A DNA stretch of 64,000 nucleotides, taken from the NCBI RefSeq assembly GCF_002895005.1, contig NZ_POWF01000001.1:310001-374000 (forward strand), in the 5' to 3' direction. Shown here piece by piece: positions 52,020 through 61,015 of this stretch (positions are counted from its first letter, which is position 1; each line of letters starts with the position of its first letter). The stretch comes from Hanstruepera neustonica (GTDB lineage: Bacteria > Bacteroidota > Bacteroidia > Flavobacteriales > Flavobacteriaceae). The position numbers and the translations under genes are program-made. The notes beneath the pieces are model-generated. The model was not told the DNA's origin. It saw nothing but the letters and a program-made list of their open reading frames with translations, and did not search any database.

Positions 52020-53384
52020 TTACTTGATTAAGTTAATCTCAACTCTTCTGTTGTTAGCTCTACCAGCTTTAGTTTTGTTAGAATCAATTGGTTTTGATTC
52101 ACCAAAACCTTGGTGCTCTAATCTATTAGAAGCAATTCCTTTAGTGATAAGGTAATTCATTACAGAACTAGCTCTCTCTTGAGAAAGTCTTTGGTTGTTA
52201 GCTTCGCTACCTACACTATCAGTATGTCCATCAATTGTAAATCTTGCATTAGGATATTCTTTTAAGATGTCAACAATATTTTGTAACACCTCTTCTGATT
52301 GTTCCTTGATAGTAGATTTACCAGTGTCAAATAAGATTGTTTTAGCATATGCGTTAAGAGCTTTCTTAACAGCTTCAGTTACTTCAGGACATCCATTGTT
52401 GGCAACAGTACCAACTAAATCTGGACATTGATCATCTTTATCAACAACACCGTCTCCATCTCTATCTGGCCAAGGACAACCATTGTTGGCAGCAGGACCA
52501 GCCTCATTTGGACATTCATCATCTTTATCAGCGACACCATCACCATCAGAATCTGGACAACCGTTTAATTCTTTAGGACCAGCTTCAGTTGGACAAGCAT
52601 CATCTTTATCAGCTATACCATCACCATCAGAATCTGGACAACCATTAAATTCAGCCGGACCAGCTTCTTGTGGACAAGAATCTTTTGCATCTTCAATACC
52701 ATCACCGTCAGAATCTGGACAACCATTAAATTCAGCTAATCCCCATTCTTCTGGACAAGCATCATCTTTATCGTAGATACCATCTTCGTCAGTATCTTTT
52801 CCACCAAATTTAACTGTTATACCAGCAGTGTGTTGGAAGTGTGTATCTAAATAGTCTTCGAAAGCATGCTTGTATGAAGTTTGAGCAGTAAGACCAATAT
52901 TTTCGGTCAACCAGAAGTTGATACCAAAAGTACCATTTAATGTTCCAGCACCGATGTCATCAACCCAAGTATAACCACCACCTACGCCTAAATAAGGCTC
53001 AACACATTTAGAATTTAGGATGCTTGCAAAGCTATACTTTACAATACCATCTAATCCAAAGTAAGTAACGTCATTATATCTACTACGGTCATCACCGAAC
53101 TTATCTATTTTGTTAATAGAAGCTGTTGCCCCTACAGAAAACCCGCTGTTAATGTAACGAGCAGCTGAAACAGATGACAAAGAAGGCAAGATGTTATAGT
53201 GATCACCTGCATTAAAAAATTCATCAAAATAACCTCCAAGTGGAGCGTCTTCACCTGTTGGATAGAAATCAACCGCATTGATACCAAAACTGATAGCCCA
53301 AGGGTTGTTCTCATCTTGTGCGTACGTGTTGCTGAAACCTAAAACAAGCAACATAGCGAACAATAATCTGCTAAGATTTTTCAT
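52020..53384 (-). CDS. OmpA-family porin with thrombospondin type 3 calcium repeats
   Basis: 454 aa from the ATG at 53384 ([23 protein letters not shown] signal peptide). Residues ~25-200 are an outer-membrane beta-barrel. Five TSP3-type repeats follow (~200-330), each with the calcium-loop pattern D-x-D-x-D-G-I/V and a Cys pair (for example C-P-D-S-D-G-D-G-I). The C-terminal domain has the peptidoglycan-binding pattern [18 protein letters not shown] and N-R-R-V-E-I-N. This matches the abundant OmpA/OprF-like porin of flavobacteria. Confidence 0.92.
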   Translation of the reverse strand: MKNLSRLLFAMLLVLGFSNTYAQDENNPWAISFGINAVDFYPTGEDAPLGGYFDEFFNAGDHYNILPSLSSVSAARYINSGFSVGATASINKIDKFGDDRSRYNDVTYFGLDGIVKYSFASILNSKCVEPYLGVGGGYTWVDDIGAGTLNGTFGINFWLTENIGLTAQTSYKHAFEDYLDTHFQHTAGITVKFGGKDTDEDGIYDKDDACPEEWGLAEFNGCPDSDGDGIEDAKDSCPQEAGPAEFNGCPDSDGDGIADKDDACPTEAGPKELNGCPDSDGDGVADKDDECPNEAGPAANNGCPWPDRDGDGVVDKDDQCPDLVGTVANNGCPEVTEAVKKALNAYAKTILFDTGKSTIKEQSEEVLQNIVDILKEYPNARFTIDGHTDSVGSEANNQRLSQERASSVMNYLITKGIASNRLEHQGFGESKPIDSNKTKAGRANNRRVEINLIK

Positions 53385-53452
53385 ATTCAAAAATTTAATT
53401 TTTAAGTGTTAATTGTAAGCAAAAGTAAGTTGTTAAATATTATTAACAAAGA

Positions 53453-53460
53453 CAAATATA
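53453..53460 (-). promoter_or_regulatory. -7 box for the OmpA/TSP3 gene
   Basis: TATATTTG on the minus strand, perfect, 68 nt before the ATG, so a leader of about 60 nt would be made. Confidence 0.45.
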
Positions 53461-53509
53461 GAAAAATATTGGAAAAATTACCTAAAATGTCAATGTTTGT
53501 CAGAAAAAA

Positions 53510-54703
53510 TTATATTATTTCAAGTGTTTTTCCAACTTTGATGAATGCAGAAATGGCTTTGTCTAAATGTTCTTTGGTGTGAGCTGCTGACAACTGTACA
53601 CGAATTCTAGCTTTTTCTTTTGGAACAACAGGGAAAAAGAAGCCAATGACATAAATACCTTCGGCCAGTAACATATTGGCCATGGTTTGTGATAATTTGG
53701 CATCATAGAGCATGATTGGAACAATTGCTGAATCACCATCAACTATATCAAAACCAGCTTTTTTGATTCCAGATTTGAAATATTCTGTGTTCCAGGCTAA
53801 TTTATCTCTTAAGGTCGTATCGTTCTTTAGCATGTCAAAAACTTTGATAGACGCACCCACGATGGCAGGAGCTAAAGAGTTGGAGAATAAATAGGGTCTA
53901 GAGCGTTGTCTTAAAATTTCAATAATTTCCTTTTTTCCTGTAGTATAGCCACCCATAGCGCCACCAAGCGCTTTTCCTAGTGTTCCAGTAATAATGTCTA
54001 TTCTGTCTAAAACGCCTTTTTCTTCAAGTGTTCCCCTTCCTGTTTCACCTATAAAACCAGCCGCATGACATTCATCAATCATGACCATAGCATCATACTT
54101 TTCAGCTAGATCACAAATTTTGTCTAAAGGCGCCACTAAACCGTCCATAGAAAATACACCATCAGTTACAACAATCTTAAATCGGGCACCATTTTTATTG
54201 GCTTCTATCAATTGCTTTTCCAAGTCTTCCATGTCGTTGTTTGCATACCGATATCGCGCGGCTTTGCAAAGTCGTACGCCATCAATTATAGAGGCATGAT
54301 TCAAAGAATCGGATATAATGGCATCTTCCGGTCCCAACAATGGCTCAAATACACCACCATTAGCATCAAATGCGGCAGCGTAAAGTATGGTGTCTTCTGT
54401 GCTGTAAAAGTCTGCTATTTTTTGCTCAAGTTCTTTATGAATATCCTGCGTCCCACAGATGAACCTAACAGAAGACATACCAAAACCATGAGTATCCATA
54501 ACATCTTTGGCAGCTTGAATGACTTCGGGATGTGATGACAACCCTAAATAGTTGTTTGCACAAAAATTCAACACGGTTTCTCCAGTGTTGAGGGTTATTT
54601 CGGCCCCTTGAGCCGATGTAATAATGCGTTCAGTTTTATAAAGGCCATTATCTTTAATGGTTTGTAATTCGTTTTTAAGATGATCTTGAATGGTTCCGTA
54701 CAT
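53510..54703 (-). CDS. kbl: Glycine C-acetyltransferase (2-amino-3-ketobutyrate CoA ligase)
   Basis: 397 aa, alpha-oxoamine synthase family. The PLP lysine is K244 in [10 protein letters not shown], and [20 protein letters not shown] and F-C-A-N-N-Y-L-G-L are conserved. It splits 2-amino-3-ketobutyrate with CoA into glycine and acetyl-CoA in threonine degradation. A threonine dehydrogenase is not in the window. It lies 23 nt downstream of the AddA-like gene and has its own -7 box. Confidence 0.93.
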   Translation of the reverse strand: MYGTIQDHLKNELQTIKDNGLYKTERIITSAQGAEITLNTGETVLNFCANNYLGLSSHPEVIQAAKDVMDTHGFGMSSVRFICGTQDIHKELEQKIADFYSTEDTILYAAAFDANGGVFEPLLGPEDAIISDSLNHASIIDGVRLCKAARYRYANNDMEDLEKQLIEANKNGARFKIVVTDGVFSMDGLVAPLDKICDLAEKYDAMVMIDECHAAGFIGETGRGTLEEKGVLDRIDIITGTLGKALGGAMGGYTTGKKEIIEILRQRSRPYLFSNSLAPAIVGASIKVFDMLKNDTTLRDKLAWNTEYFKSGIKKAGFDIVDGDSAIVPIMLYDAKLSQTMANMLLAEGIYVIGFFFPVVPKEKARIRVQLSAAHTKEHLDKAISAFIKVGKTLEII

Positions 54704-54721
54704 TGATTTAAATATTTTTTA

Positions 54722-54729
54722 CAAATTTA
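54722..54729 (-). promoter_or_regulatory. -7 box for kbl
   Basis: TAAATTTG on the minus strand, perfect, 18 nt before the ATG. It overlaps the last bases of the AddA-like gene. Confidence 0.4.
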
Positions 54730-57700
54730 AAATTCTTTTATTTGAATATCATTGTTTATGTAGATGAGAATTTTTTTTGAGACATTGAAGCCCATATCGT
54801 TTAAAACCTTCTCATAATTTAACAATTGCAATTCGTGTTTTTTGTTGGGGTTACCAGATTTATAATCAATTAAATAGACAGTATTGTCAGGAAAAACTAC
54901 TAACTTATCTGGTCTAATTATTAAGTTGTTTTTAGCTATAATGTCCCGCTCATTATAGATTTTATTTTTTGGATCGAAACAGGCTTCCAATTTAGGATTG
55001 GAGACTAATTTTAACACCAAGGGTTTGAGTTCGACAGCTTGTGTTTTGCTAATTTTTCCGGACCTTAAATAATCACTAAACGCAAATTCAACATCTTCTT
55101 TTGAAGTGATATGAGACATAATATCATGAAACAAGTTGCCCTTTTCAATGGCGTCTTTTTGCTCTGTGTCCCAAAGGTATCCAGAATTGGTGGCAATCAA
55201 AATATTGTTGTCATTTTTGGAGACACTCACAAACTCTTGCGCAAAAACAAAGTTATTTTTACTATTTTCTGAAAATTCTTTTGTTGCCTTTTCACCAAAG
55301 ATGTAGGTCGAGGTTTGATCATTCCATAGCTTTTGATTTTGTAAATACGAAATAAAAAATCCCGAAAATGTATTATTGTTTACGGCTCCTTTTGAGCTTA
55401 TATCTTTCTTTGAAATAATGTACAATTGCTCAATTGGCCTTGTTAAAGCCACATATAATAAGTTTATGTTGTCCAATTCCAATTCCGATTGATGTTTGTT
55501 AAAAATATCCAATCCCTGTTCTCCAAAGTTTTCAAAAGCAATGCTGTAATTAAGCAATGCATACGAAAAGCCATTATATGTTTTTGGGTCAAGCGGGAAC
55601 CATTCAACGGGATTTATTTCCCGATAAATATTTAAATCGGCATAAGGAAAGATGACGATTGGAAACTCCAAACCTTTGGATTTGTGAATGGTCATGATCT
55701 GAACAGCGTCATAGCCTTCAGGAGCGATAATACTCAATTTGTCAGATTGGTTCTCGAAATATTCCAAAAAGCTTTGTAAATCGGCTTTTTGTCTATTTGA
55801 AAATTCTAAAACCACATCCATAAAATATTGAACATAAGCATCTGATTTTTCAACTAAACGGAATGATCTCACAATAGTTTCAACTAAATCATAAAGTGAT
55901 AGATGCGGTAATTCATCAAAATTAATTTGACAATCAATAGACTCTAAACTTTTGAACAGAATCTTCAAATCCAGATTAATGTGTTCCTTTAAGAAATCAT
56001 GTTTGTTTTCAATATTAAAAATAACAATCAAACTATTTAAAAGGTCCGCTTTTATTTCAAGATTATTAGGTTGGGATAAAAGCTTTAACAGCGCGACTAT
56101 GAATCTAACTTTTATTGAATTATTTATCAGCAATGTTTCAGATGACATAATCTTTATGCCCGAAGCGTTTAAAAATTCCGCAAGTGAAAGTCCCTCTTTT
56201 TTCTTTCTTACCAAAACACAAATGTCATTTAAAGCATAGCCTTGGTCCAGACAGTCCAGAATTTTATCAAGTGTTTTTTGAGCATATATCAGGTCTTTGT
56301 CATCCGAAGAATTGATCTCCAAAAAATCCAAACTCACATAACCAGTATTATTTGAACTGGATTGTTGATTGGAGTTCTTGTAGAGTTCCCTATGAACATG
56401 ATCACTAAAAAAATTTTCAGAGAGATATTCAAAAAAGCGATTGTTGAATTCAACAATGGTTTCACTACTTCTAAAGTTTGCTTCAAGCGAAATAATTTGA
56501 GGGTCTACAAAAAATGGATTTTTAGTCTTGTTGAATAGATCCATGAATTGCTCGGCTTTACCACCTCGCCATCGATAGATGGCTTGTTTGGCATCTCCTA
56601 CAATCATGGCGCTGCCTTTTTCGGAAGACAATGCGTTGTCCATGAGAGGAATTAAATTTTCCCATTGCAATTGGGAGGTATCCTGAAATTCATCAATAAA
56701 ATAATGCTTGAAACGCTCTCCAGATCTTTCATATATGAATGGGGTAGGTTGATCTTTTATTTCCTTACTGATTAACGAATTAAACTCTGAAATAAGAATG
56801 ACATTCTGTTCAATCTTAATTTCTTCAAGTTCCTTCTGAATTTCATTCAATACAGACAAGGGAGTAATATTTTTGTAAAGCGCTTGTAAAAACTTGATTC
56901 TAAAAACTAATGTTTTAGTATCAATATAGGCTTCAGCCAATTGGGGCTGAATAGACTCAATTATTGAAGCAACATCTTCAGATACTCTTGTAGGATATAA
57001 TTTATTACCTTCAATTAAATCTGTTTGCCAGGCAGTACTAAAGTTAATGTCAAAGTTTTTAGATGTGAGGTTTTCGAAATGCCTTGGTAAATATTTGCCT
57101 TTGAAATCTTCTGAAACAAGACCAGCTTCCGAGATTAATGTTAATATGACATTGGCTTTTTCAACAATGGTGTTTTCAATGATCTTCAAGTCTCTTTTGG
57201 TATTGCTTTTTAGAGTTTTAAAATCATCCAGTGTTTTATCCTTTAAGGTTTTTAAATAATAAATGTCATTTTCATTTAAAAGCAGTTTAGAGATAGCATA
57301 CAAATCTTTCGAAATATCCCAACTTTTATCATCATCAGCTTTTTCAAGAGCATAATCCACTAAAACTTTAGTTAGTTTATCATTGGATCCAGCTTTAGAA
57401 ATGAGCCTGTCAACCGCTTCGAGTAAAAGAGAATTGGTGTCCAATTCAACTTCAAAATTCAAAGGGAGTTTCAAATCATAGGCAAAGGTCTTGATTAGTT
57501 TGTGCACAAATCCATCGATCGTTGAAATATCAAAAGCCGCATAATTATGGATTATGGCATCTAAAATAAGAGCGCTTTTATCTCTTAAGTCAGATTTAGG
57601 AATATCCAACTCTTGGCAGATTTGTTCAAACATGGGGTTTGTGTCAGATTCATCAGATTGTTTTGAAAAGGAAACCAAGGCATCGATGACTCTGCTTTTC

Positions 57701-57864
57701 ATTTCAGCCGAAGCTTTATTGGTAAATGTTATGGCAAGAATGTTCTTGAAGGCCGAAGGGTTTTGGGACTTAAATAGAACTTTTAAATACTCTTTGACCA
57801 AAGTAAATGTTTTACCACTTCCAGCCGAAGCATTATATATTAAAAAAGAACTCGGGTTGGCCAT
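54727..57864 (-). CDS. AddA-like UvrD/REP helicase-nuclease
   Basis: 1045 aa from the ATG at 57864. Walker A is N-A-S-A-G-S-G-K-T at ~10-18, A-I-T-F-T-N-K-A-S-A-E-M is motif Ia, F-I-D-E-F-Q-D-T-S is motif II, G-D-A-K-Q-A-I-Y-R-W-R-G is motif III and Q-I-M-T-I-H-K-S-K-G-L-E-F is motif V. The C-terminal RecB-type nuclease domain has P-D-K-L and Y-L-I-D-Y-K-S-G-N. It unwinds and trims DNA ends for recombination with the AddB-like partner downstream. The adjacent kbl and OmpA genes separate the two subunits, unlike the usual addBA operon. Confidence 0.86.
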   Translation of the reverse strand: MANPSSFLIYNASAGSGKTFTLVKEYLKVLFKSQNPSAFKNILAITFTNKASAEMKSRVIDALVSFSKQSDESDTNPMFEQICQELDIPKSDLRDKSALILDAIIHNYAAFDISTIDGFVHKLIKTFAYDLKLPLNFEVELDTNSLLLEAVDRLISKAGSNDKLTKVLVDYALEKADDDKSWDISKDLYAISKLLLNENDIYYLKTLKDKTLDDFKTLKSNTKRDLKIIENTIVEKANVILTLISEAGLVSEDFKGKYLPRHFENLTSKNFDINFSTAWQTDLIEGNKLYPTRVSEDVASIIESIQPQLAEAYIDTKTLVFRIKFLQALYKNITPLSVLNEIQKELEEIKIEQNVILISEFNSLISKEIKDQPTPFIYERSGERFKHYFIDEFQDTSQLQWENLIPLMDNALSSEKGSAMIVGDAKQAIYRWRGGKAEQFMDLFNKTKNPFFVDPQIISLEANFRSSETIVEFNNRFFEYLSENFFSDHVHRELYKNSNQQSSSNNTGYVSLDFLEINSSDDKDLIYAQKTLDKILDCLDQGYALNDICVLVRKKKEGLSLAEFLNASGIKIMSSETLLINNSIKVRFIVALLKLLSQPNNLEIKADLLNSLIVIFNIENKHDFLKEHINLDLKILFKSLESIDCQINFDELPHLSLYDLVETIVRSFRLVEKSDAYVQYFMDVVLEFSNRQKADLQSFLEYFENQSDKLSIIAPEGYDAVQIMTIHKSKGLEFPIVIFPYADLNIYREINPVEWFPLDPKTYNGFSYALLNYSIAFENFGEQGLDIFNKHQSELELDNINLLYVALTRPIEQLYIISKKDISSKGAVNNNTFSGFFISYLQNQKLWNDQTSTYIFGEKATKEFSENSKNNFVFAQEFVSVSKNDNNILIATNSGYLWDTEQKDAIEKGNLFHDIMSHITSKEDVEFAFSDYLRSGKISKTQAVELKPLVLKLVSNPKLEACFDPKNKIYNERDIIAKNNLIIRPDKLVVFPDNTVYLIDYKSGNPNKKHELQLLNYEKVLNDMGFNVSKKILIYINNDIQIKEF

Positions 57865-57943
57865 CAATCTAATTTTAACACAAGATAAAAACTATCGATG
57901 ATTTCATAGGTATTTATTATTTTTTATTGCGTGTTATAATGCG

Positions 57944-57951
57944 TAAATTTG
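57944..57951 (+). promoter_or_regulatory. -7 box for the superoxide dismutase gene
   Basis: TAAATTTG, perfect, 37 nt before the ATG. A TTG 14 nt upstream has shorter spacing than usual. Confidence 0.45.
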
Positions 57952-57988
57952 ATGAAAATTAAGTTAAACAATTAAAAACAAAAATATT

Positions 57989-58597
57989 ATGGCTTTCGAA
58001 TTACCGAAATTAAAATATGCTTATGATGCTTTAGAGCCTCATATAGACGCTCGAACAATGGAAATACATCACTCAAAACACCATGCAGGTTATACTTCCA
58101 AATTGAATGCCGCAATTGAAGGAACTGATTTAGAAGGCAAAACCATTGAAAATATTCTAACTAATTTAGACATGACCAATATGGGCGTAAGAAATAATGG
58201 CGGCGGATTTTATAACCACTCGTTATTTTGGGATGTTATGAATCCTGAAGATAGAGGGTATTTGTCTGGAGACCTTAAAGATGCCATTGAAGCTGAATTT
58301 GGTTCTAAAGATGCTTTTGTAGAAGCTTTTAGCAATGCTGCTGCTACACAGTTTGGTTCCGGATGGGCTTGGCTTTGTGTTCACAAAGGCGGAAAAGTTG
58401 AAGTATGTTCAACACCAAATCAAGATAATCCATTGATGCCTGGAATAGGTTGTGGTGGAACACCAATTTTAGGATTAGATGTTTGGGAACACGCCTATTA
58501 TCTTAACTACCAAAACAGAAGACCAGATTACATAGACGCATTTTTTAAAGTGATTAACTGGAATGAAGTTGAAAGACGCTATGCAGAATCCAAATAA
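57989..58597 (+). CDS. Superoxide dismutase (Mn/Fe family, Mn-type or cambialistic)
   Basis: 202 aa. Metal ligands are H27 (E-I-H-H-S-K-H-H), H77 (N-H-S-L-F-W), D164 and H168 (L-D-V-W-E-H-A-Y). Metal-preference residues point to manganese: Gly in N-G-G-G-F-Y and Gln145 in P-N-Q-D-N-P-L, where Fe enzymes usually have the Gln earlier. No signal peptide, so cytoplasmic. It dismutes superoxide to peroxide. It is monocistronic with its own terminator. Confidence 0.95.
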   Translation: MAFELPKLKYAYDALEPHIDARTMEIHHSKHHAGYTSKLNAAIEGTDLEGKTIENILTNLDMTNMGVRNNGGGFYNHSLFWDVMNPEDRGYLSGDLKDAIEAEFGSKDAFVEAFSNAAATQFGSGWAWLCVHKGGKVEVCSTPNQDNPLMPGIGCGGTPILGLDVWEHAYYLNYQNRRPDYIDAFFKVINWNEVERRYAESK

Positions 58598-58620
58598 GAA
58601 TTGAATAATCGACATATCAA

Positions 58621-58647
58621 AAAAAGCGGGCTCATTGAGCCCGCTTT
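58621..58647 (+). terminator. Intrinsic terminator after the superoxide dismutase gene
   Basis: AAAGCGGGCTC, loop ATT, GAGCCCGCTTT, an 11-bp perfect stem. Confidence 0.88.
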
Positions 58648-58686
58648 GTTGTTGTTGTATATATGATAATTAATCTTTTTTTCAAA

Positions 58687-58771
58687 TGAAAAAAGGTGAA
58701 CAGAAGTCCACCTTTTTTGCCCCAAATCTACCATAAACTTAACCTACTTATGTTATGGTGACACAAATATA
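58687..58771 (-). ncRNA. Candidate small RNA, copy 1 (minus strand)
   Basis: On the minus strand: TTG (58791-58789), 17 nt, then a perfect -7 box TATATTTG (58771-58764). A conserved ~46-nt body follows and then an intrinsic terminator whose arms are 58709-58718 and 58689-58698, ending in six T. The predicted transcript is about 70 nt (start near 58758). The body contains the self-complementary ends ACCATAA/TTATGGT. It is 96% identical in its 52-nt core to copy 2, with the one difference (A to G) keeping the pairing as G-U. No convincing ORF is present. Confidence 0.55.
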
Positions 58772-58880
58772 ACATTGGTTTTGACTAACAATAAAAATTA
58801 TTAGACAAACGACTTATAAATTGGGCTAAAATAATCTAAATGAGTTTTTTAATGAATAAAAGATGTATTCGGGGGTGAAT

Positions 58881-58971
58881 AAAAATAAAAAAAGCCGAAC
58901 CAAAGTTCAGCTTTTTTTGCCCCAAATCTACCATGAACTTAACCTACTTATGTTATGGTGACACTAATGTA
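58881..58971 (-). ncRNA. Candidate small RNA, copy 2 (minus strand)
   Basis: Same layout, exactly 200 bp from copy 1: a degenerate -7 box TACATTAG (58971-58964), the conserved core, and a terminator with arms 58905-58918 and 58887-58900. That terminator has a different sequence from copy 1 but the same form and a seven-T tail. Three phased repeats (59003-59055) lie just upstream. The predicted RNA is about 78 nt. A -33 element is not clear here. Confidence 0.5.
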
Positions 58972-59002
58972 ATTTTTATTTAATTAGAACTTGTTAAAAA
59001 AT

Positions 59003-59055
59003 AGATGAAATGCATTTTTATTAGATAAAGCGCATATTTTTTCAGATAAAATGCA
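59003..59055 (-). repeat. Three phased ~21-bp direct repeats (possible regulator sites)
   Basis: Units start at 59003, 59023 and 59044: AGATGAAATGCAT, AGATAAAGCGCAT, AGATAAAATGCAG. The spacing of 20-21 bp is two helical turns, so the sites lie on one face of the DNA. They sit between the purF stop and the small-RNA promoter. Confidence 0.55.
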
Positions 59056-59068
59056 GATTTACAATCTT

Positions 59069-60967
59069 TTAATAGGCTCTTTCCTTGTTTCCTTCGTAAA
59101 AGTTAATAAATGCTCTATTCACCACGCGATTTCCTCCAATAGTTGGATAATTACCCGTGAAATACCAATCACCTAAATTTTTAGGACATGCTAGGTGTAA
59201 GTTATCTACTGATTGGAAAATTGTTTCCACCTCGGCATTAACCGAATCATCAGATATTAATTGGGCAATTTTAGCCGATATCTCATCATCAGTAAATTGC
59301 GCATATAGATCCTTTACAAAATTGTGAACGTCCTTATCCTCCAAATCAACTTGTGCTTTACACTTTTCATAGACCTCTTGAACCATTTGGTATTTATTGT
59401 TCTCTTCTAAAAGCTCCAACATGGCTCTAAAAGCAATTAAATCCTCTAGCCTGGCCATATCAATACCGTAGCAGTCAGGATAGCGTATTTGAGGCGCAGA
59501 TGAGACAACAACAATTTTTTTAGGATGTAGTCTATCCATCATTTTAATAATACTCTTTTTTAAGGTTGTCCCTCTCACAATACTATCATCAATGATGACT
59601 AAATTGTCATTGGGCTTGATGACACCATATGTTACATCATATACGTGAGCTACTAAATCATCACGACTACTATCTTCCGTAATGAAAGTCCTTAACTTGA
59701 CATCCTTGATGGCTATTTTTTCTATTCGAGGTCTTTCAGATAATATATCTGTCACAGTTTCGGCAGACAGACCGCCTTTTCCATTCAATATGGCTTGCGT
59801 TTTTTTCTGGTTCAGATGATCTTCAACAGTTTCTATCATCCCAAAGAATGATGTTTCAGCAGTATTTGGAATGTATGAGAATACGGTATTTTGAGTGTCG
59901 TTTTCAATCGACTCTAATACTTTTGGCATTAATAATTTTCCAAGCATTTTACGTTCTTGGTAAATTTCAGCATCACTTCCTCTTGAAAAATAGATACGCT
60001 CAAATGAACAAGCTTTGCGTTCCAGAGGCTCGATAATTTTTTTGATGGATACCTCACCAGATTTTTTGGTAATGATAGCATGACCTGGCTCCAATTCTTT
60101 AACAGCATCAAAATCTACATTGAAAACTGTTTGAATAACAGGTCTTTCAGACGCAACCACAACTACTTCATCATCTTTATAATAATATGCTGGACGTATT
60201 CCGGCTGGATCGCGCAAGACAAATGAATCGCCATGCCCCAAAAGGCCGGCCATGGCGTAGCCACCATCCCAGTTTTTGGAAGATTTCTTTAGAATCTTGG
60301 CAATGTTCAAACGTTCTGCGATTAATGGTGAACACTCACTTTTACTATAGCCTTCCTTCTTCAGTTTCTTGTAGATTTTCAAAACCGCATCGTCTAAAAA
60401 ATGACCAATTTTTTCCATGATGGTAATGGTATCAGCTTTTTCTTTTGGGTGCTGACCAAGTTGTACCAAACCATCAAATAATTGATTGACATTAGTCATA
60501 TTAAAATTTCCCGCCACTATCAGGTTTCTGTGCATCCAATTGTTTTGTCTTAAAAACGGATGTACACTTTCCACACTATTTTTTCCAAATGTGCCATAGC
60601 GAACATGACCCAATAAAACTTCTCCTATGTAAGGGATGTGCTTTTTTTGAAGCGCAACATCATCAACGTATTCAGGATGTTCGGTAAAGTCTTTATTGAT
60701 ACGCTCATTTATTTGTGAAAATATATCTTGAATAGGCTGTTGGGCTATAGAACGGACCCGACTGATGTAGCGCTCTCCTGGTTTGGTATCTAATTTAATA
60801 CTGGCAAATCCTGCACCATCTTGACCACGATTGTGCTGTTTCTCCATCATGAGATACATTTTGTTTACTCCGTAAAAAGCACTACCATATTTTTCCTTGT
60901 AGTACTCTAAAGGTTTTAGAAGTCTGATTTGTGCAATACCACATTCGTGTTTTAAAGCGTCACTCAT
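59069..60967 (-). CDS. purF: Amidophosphoribosyltransferase (PurF), long Bacteroidota form
   Basis: 632 aa, longer than the ~500-residue E. coli enzyme. The N-terminal Ntn hydrolase nucleophile is Cys9 (K-H-E-C-G-I-A-Q) after a short propeptide. Glutaminase motifs are R-G-Q-D-G-A-G-F and G-H-V-R-Y-G-T-F-G. The phosphoribosyltransferase motif is V-I-I-D-D-S-I-V-R-G-T-T. Of the four FeS cysteines of the Bacillus enzyme, the last C-x-x-C is replaced (G-D-W-Y-F-T-G-N-Y-P), so a cluster is doubtful. It transfers glutamine nitrogen to PRPP, starting purine synthesis. It follows the PfkB gene. Confidence 0.93.
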   Translation of the reverse strand: MSDALKHECGIAQIRLLKPLEYYKEKYGSAFYGVNKMYLMMEKQHNRGQDGAGFASIKLDTKPGERYISRVRSIAQQPIQDIFSQINERINKDFTEHPEYVDDVALQKKHIPYIGEVLLGHVRYGTFGKNSVESVHPFLRQNNWMHRNLIVAGNFNMTNVNQLFDGLVQLGQHPKEKADTITIMEKIGHFLDDAVLKIYKKLKKEGYSKSECSPLIAERLNIAKILKKSSKNWDGGYAMAGLLGHGDSFVLRDPAGIRPAYYYKDDEVVVVASERPVIQTVFNVDFDAVKELEPGHAIITKKSGEVSIKKIIEPLERKACSFERIYFSRGSDAEIYQERKMLGKLLMPKVLESIENDTQNTVFSYIPNTAETSFFGMIETVEDHLNQKKTQAILNGKGGLSAETVTDILSERPRIEKIAIKDVKLRTFITEDSSRDDLVAHVYDVTYGVIKPNDNLVIIDDSIVRGTTLKKSIIKMMDRLHPKKIVVVSSAPQIRYPDCYGIDMARLEDLIAFRAMLELLEENNKYQMVQEVYEKCKAQVDLEDKDVHNFVKDLYAQFTDDEISAKIAQLISDDSVNAEVETIFQSVDNLHLACPKNLGDWYFTGNYPTIGGNRVVNRAFINFYEGNKERAY

Positions 60968-60985
60968 TGGGTTATTTATATAATT

Positions 60986-61011
60986 AAAAACGCGCTCAAA
61001 ATGGAGCGCGC
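60986..61011 (-). terminator. Terminator between the PfkB gene and purF
   Basis: On the minus strand CGCGCTC, loop, GAGCGCG and TTTTT, directly after the PfkB stop and 19 nt before purF. It would either end the PfkB transcript or act as a partial terminator. Confidence 0.75.
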
Positions 61012-61015
61012 TTGT

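Larger units (their letters stand above)
58598..59068. other. 471-nt convergent intergenic region between sod and purF
   Basis: Apart from the sod terminator, the two small-RNA candidates and the phased repeats, the spacer 58773-58880 is AT-rich and I see nothing in it. Confidence 0.6.

Noticed and set aside
52483-52776. 97-codon plus-strand ORF inside the OmpA/TSP3 gene
   Set aside because: Its repeats simply mirror the TSP3 codons on the other strand.
52200-52790. Tandem DNA repeats in the OmpA gene as a possible CRISPR or satellite
   Set aside because: They are coding TSP3 calcium repeats in one frame, not spaced identical repeats.
58687-58971. Short ORFs starting at the ATG in the conserved core of the small-RNA elements
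   Set aside because: They continue through the terminators, differ between the copies and lack a conserved end.
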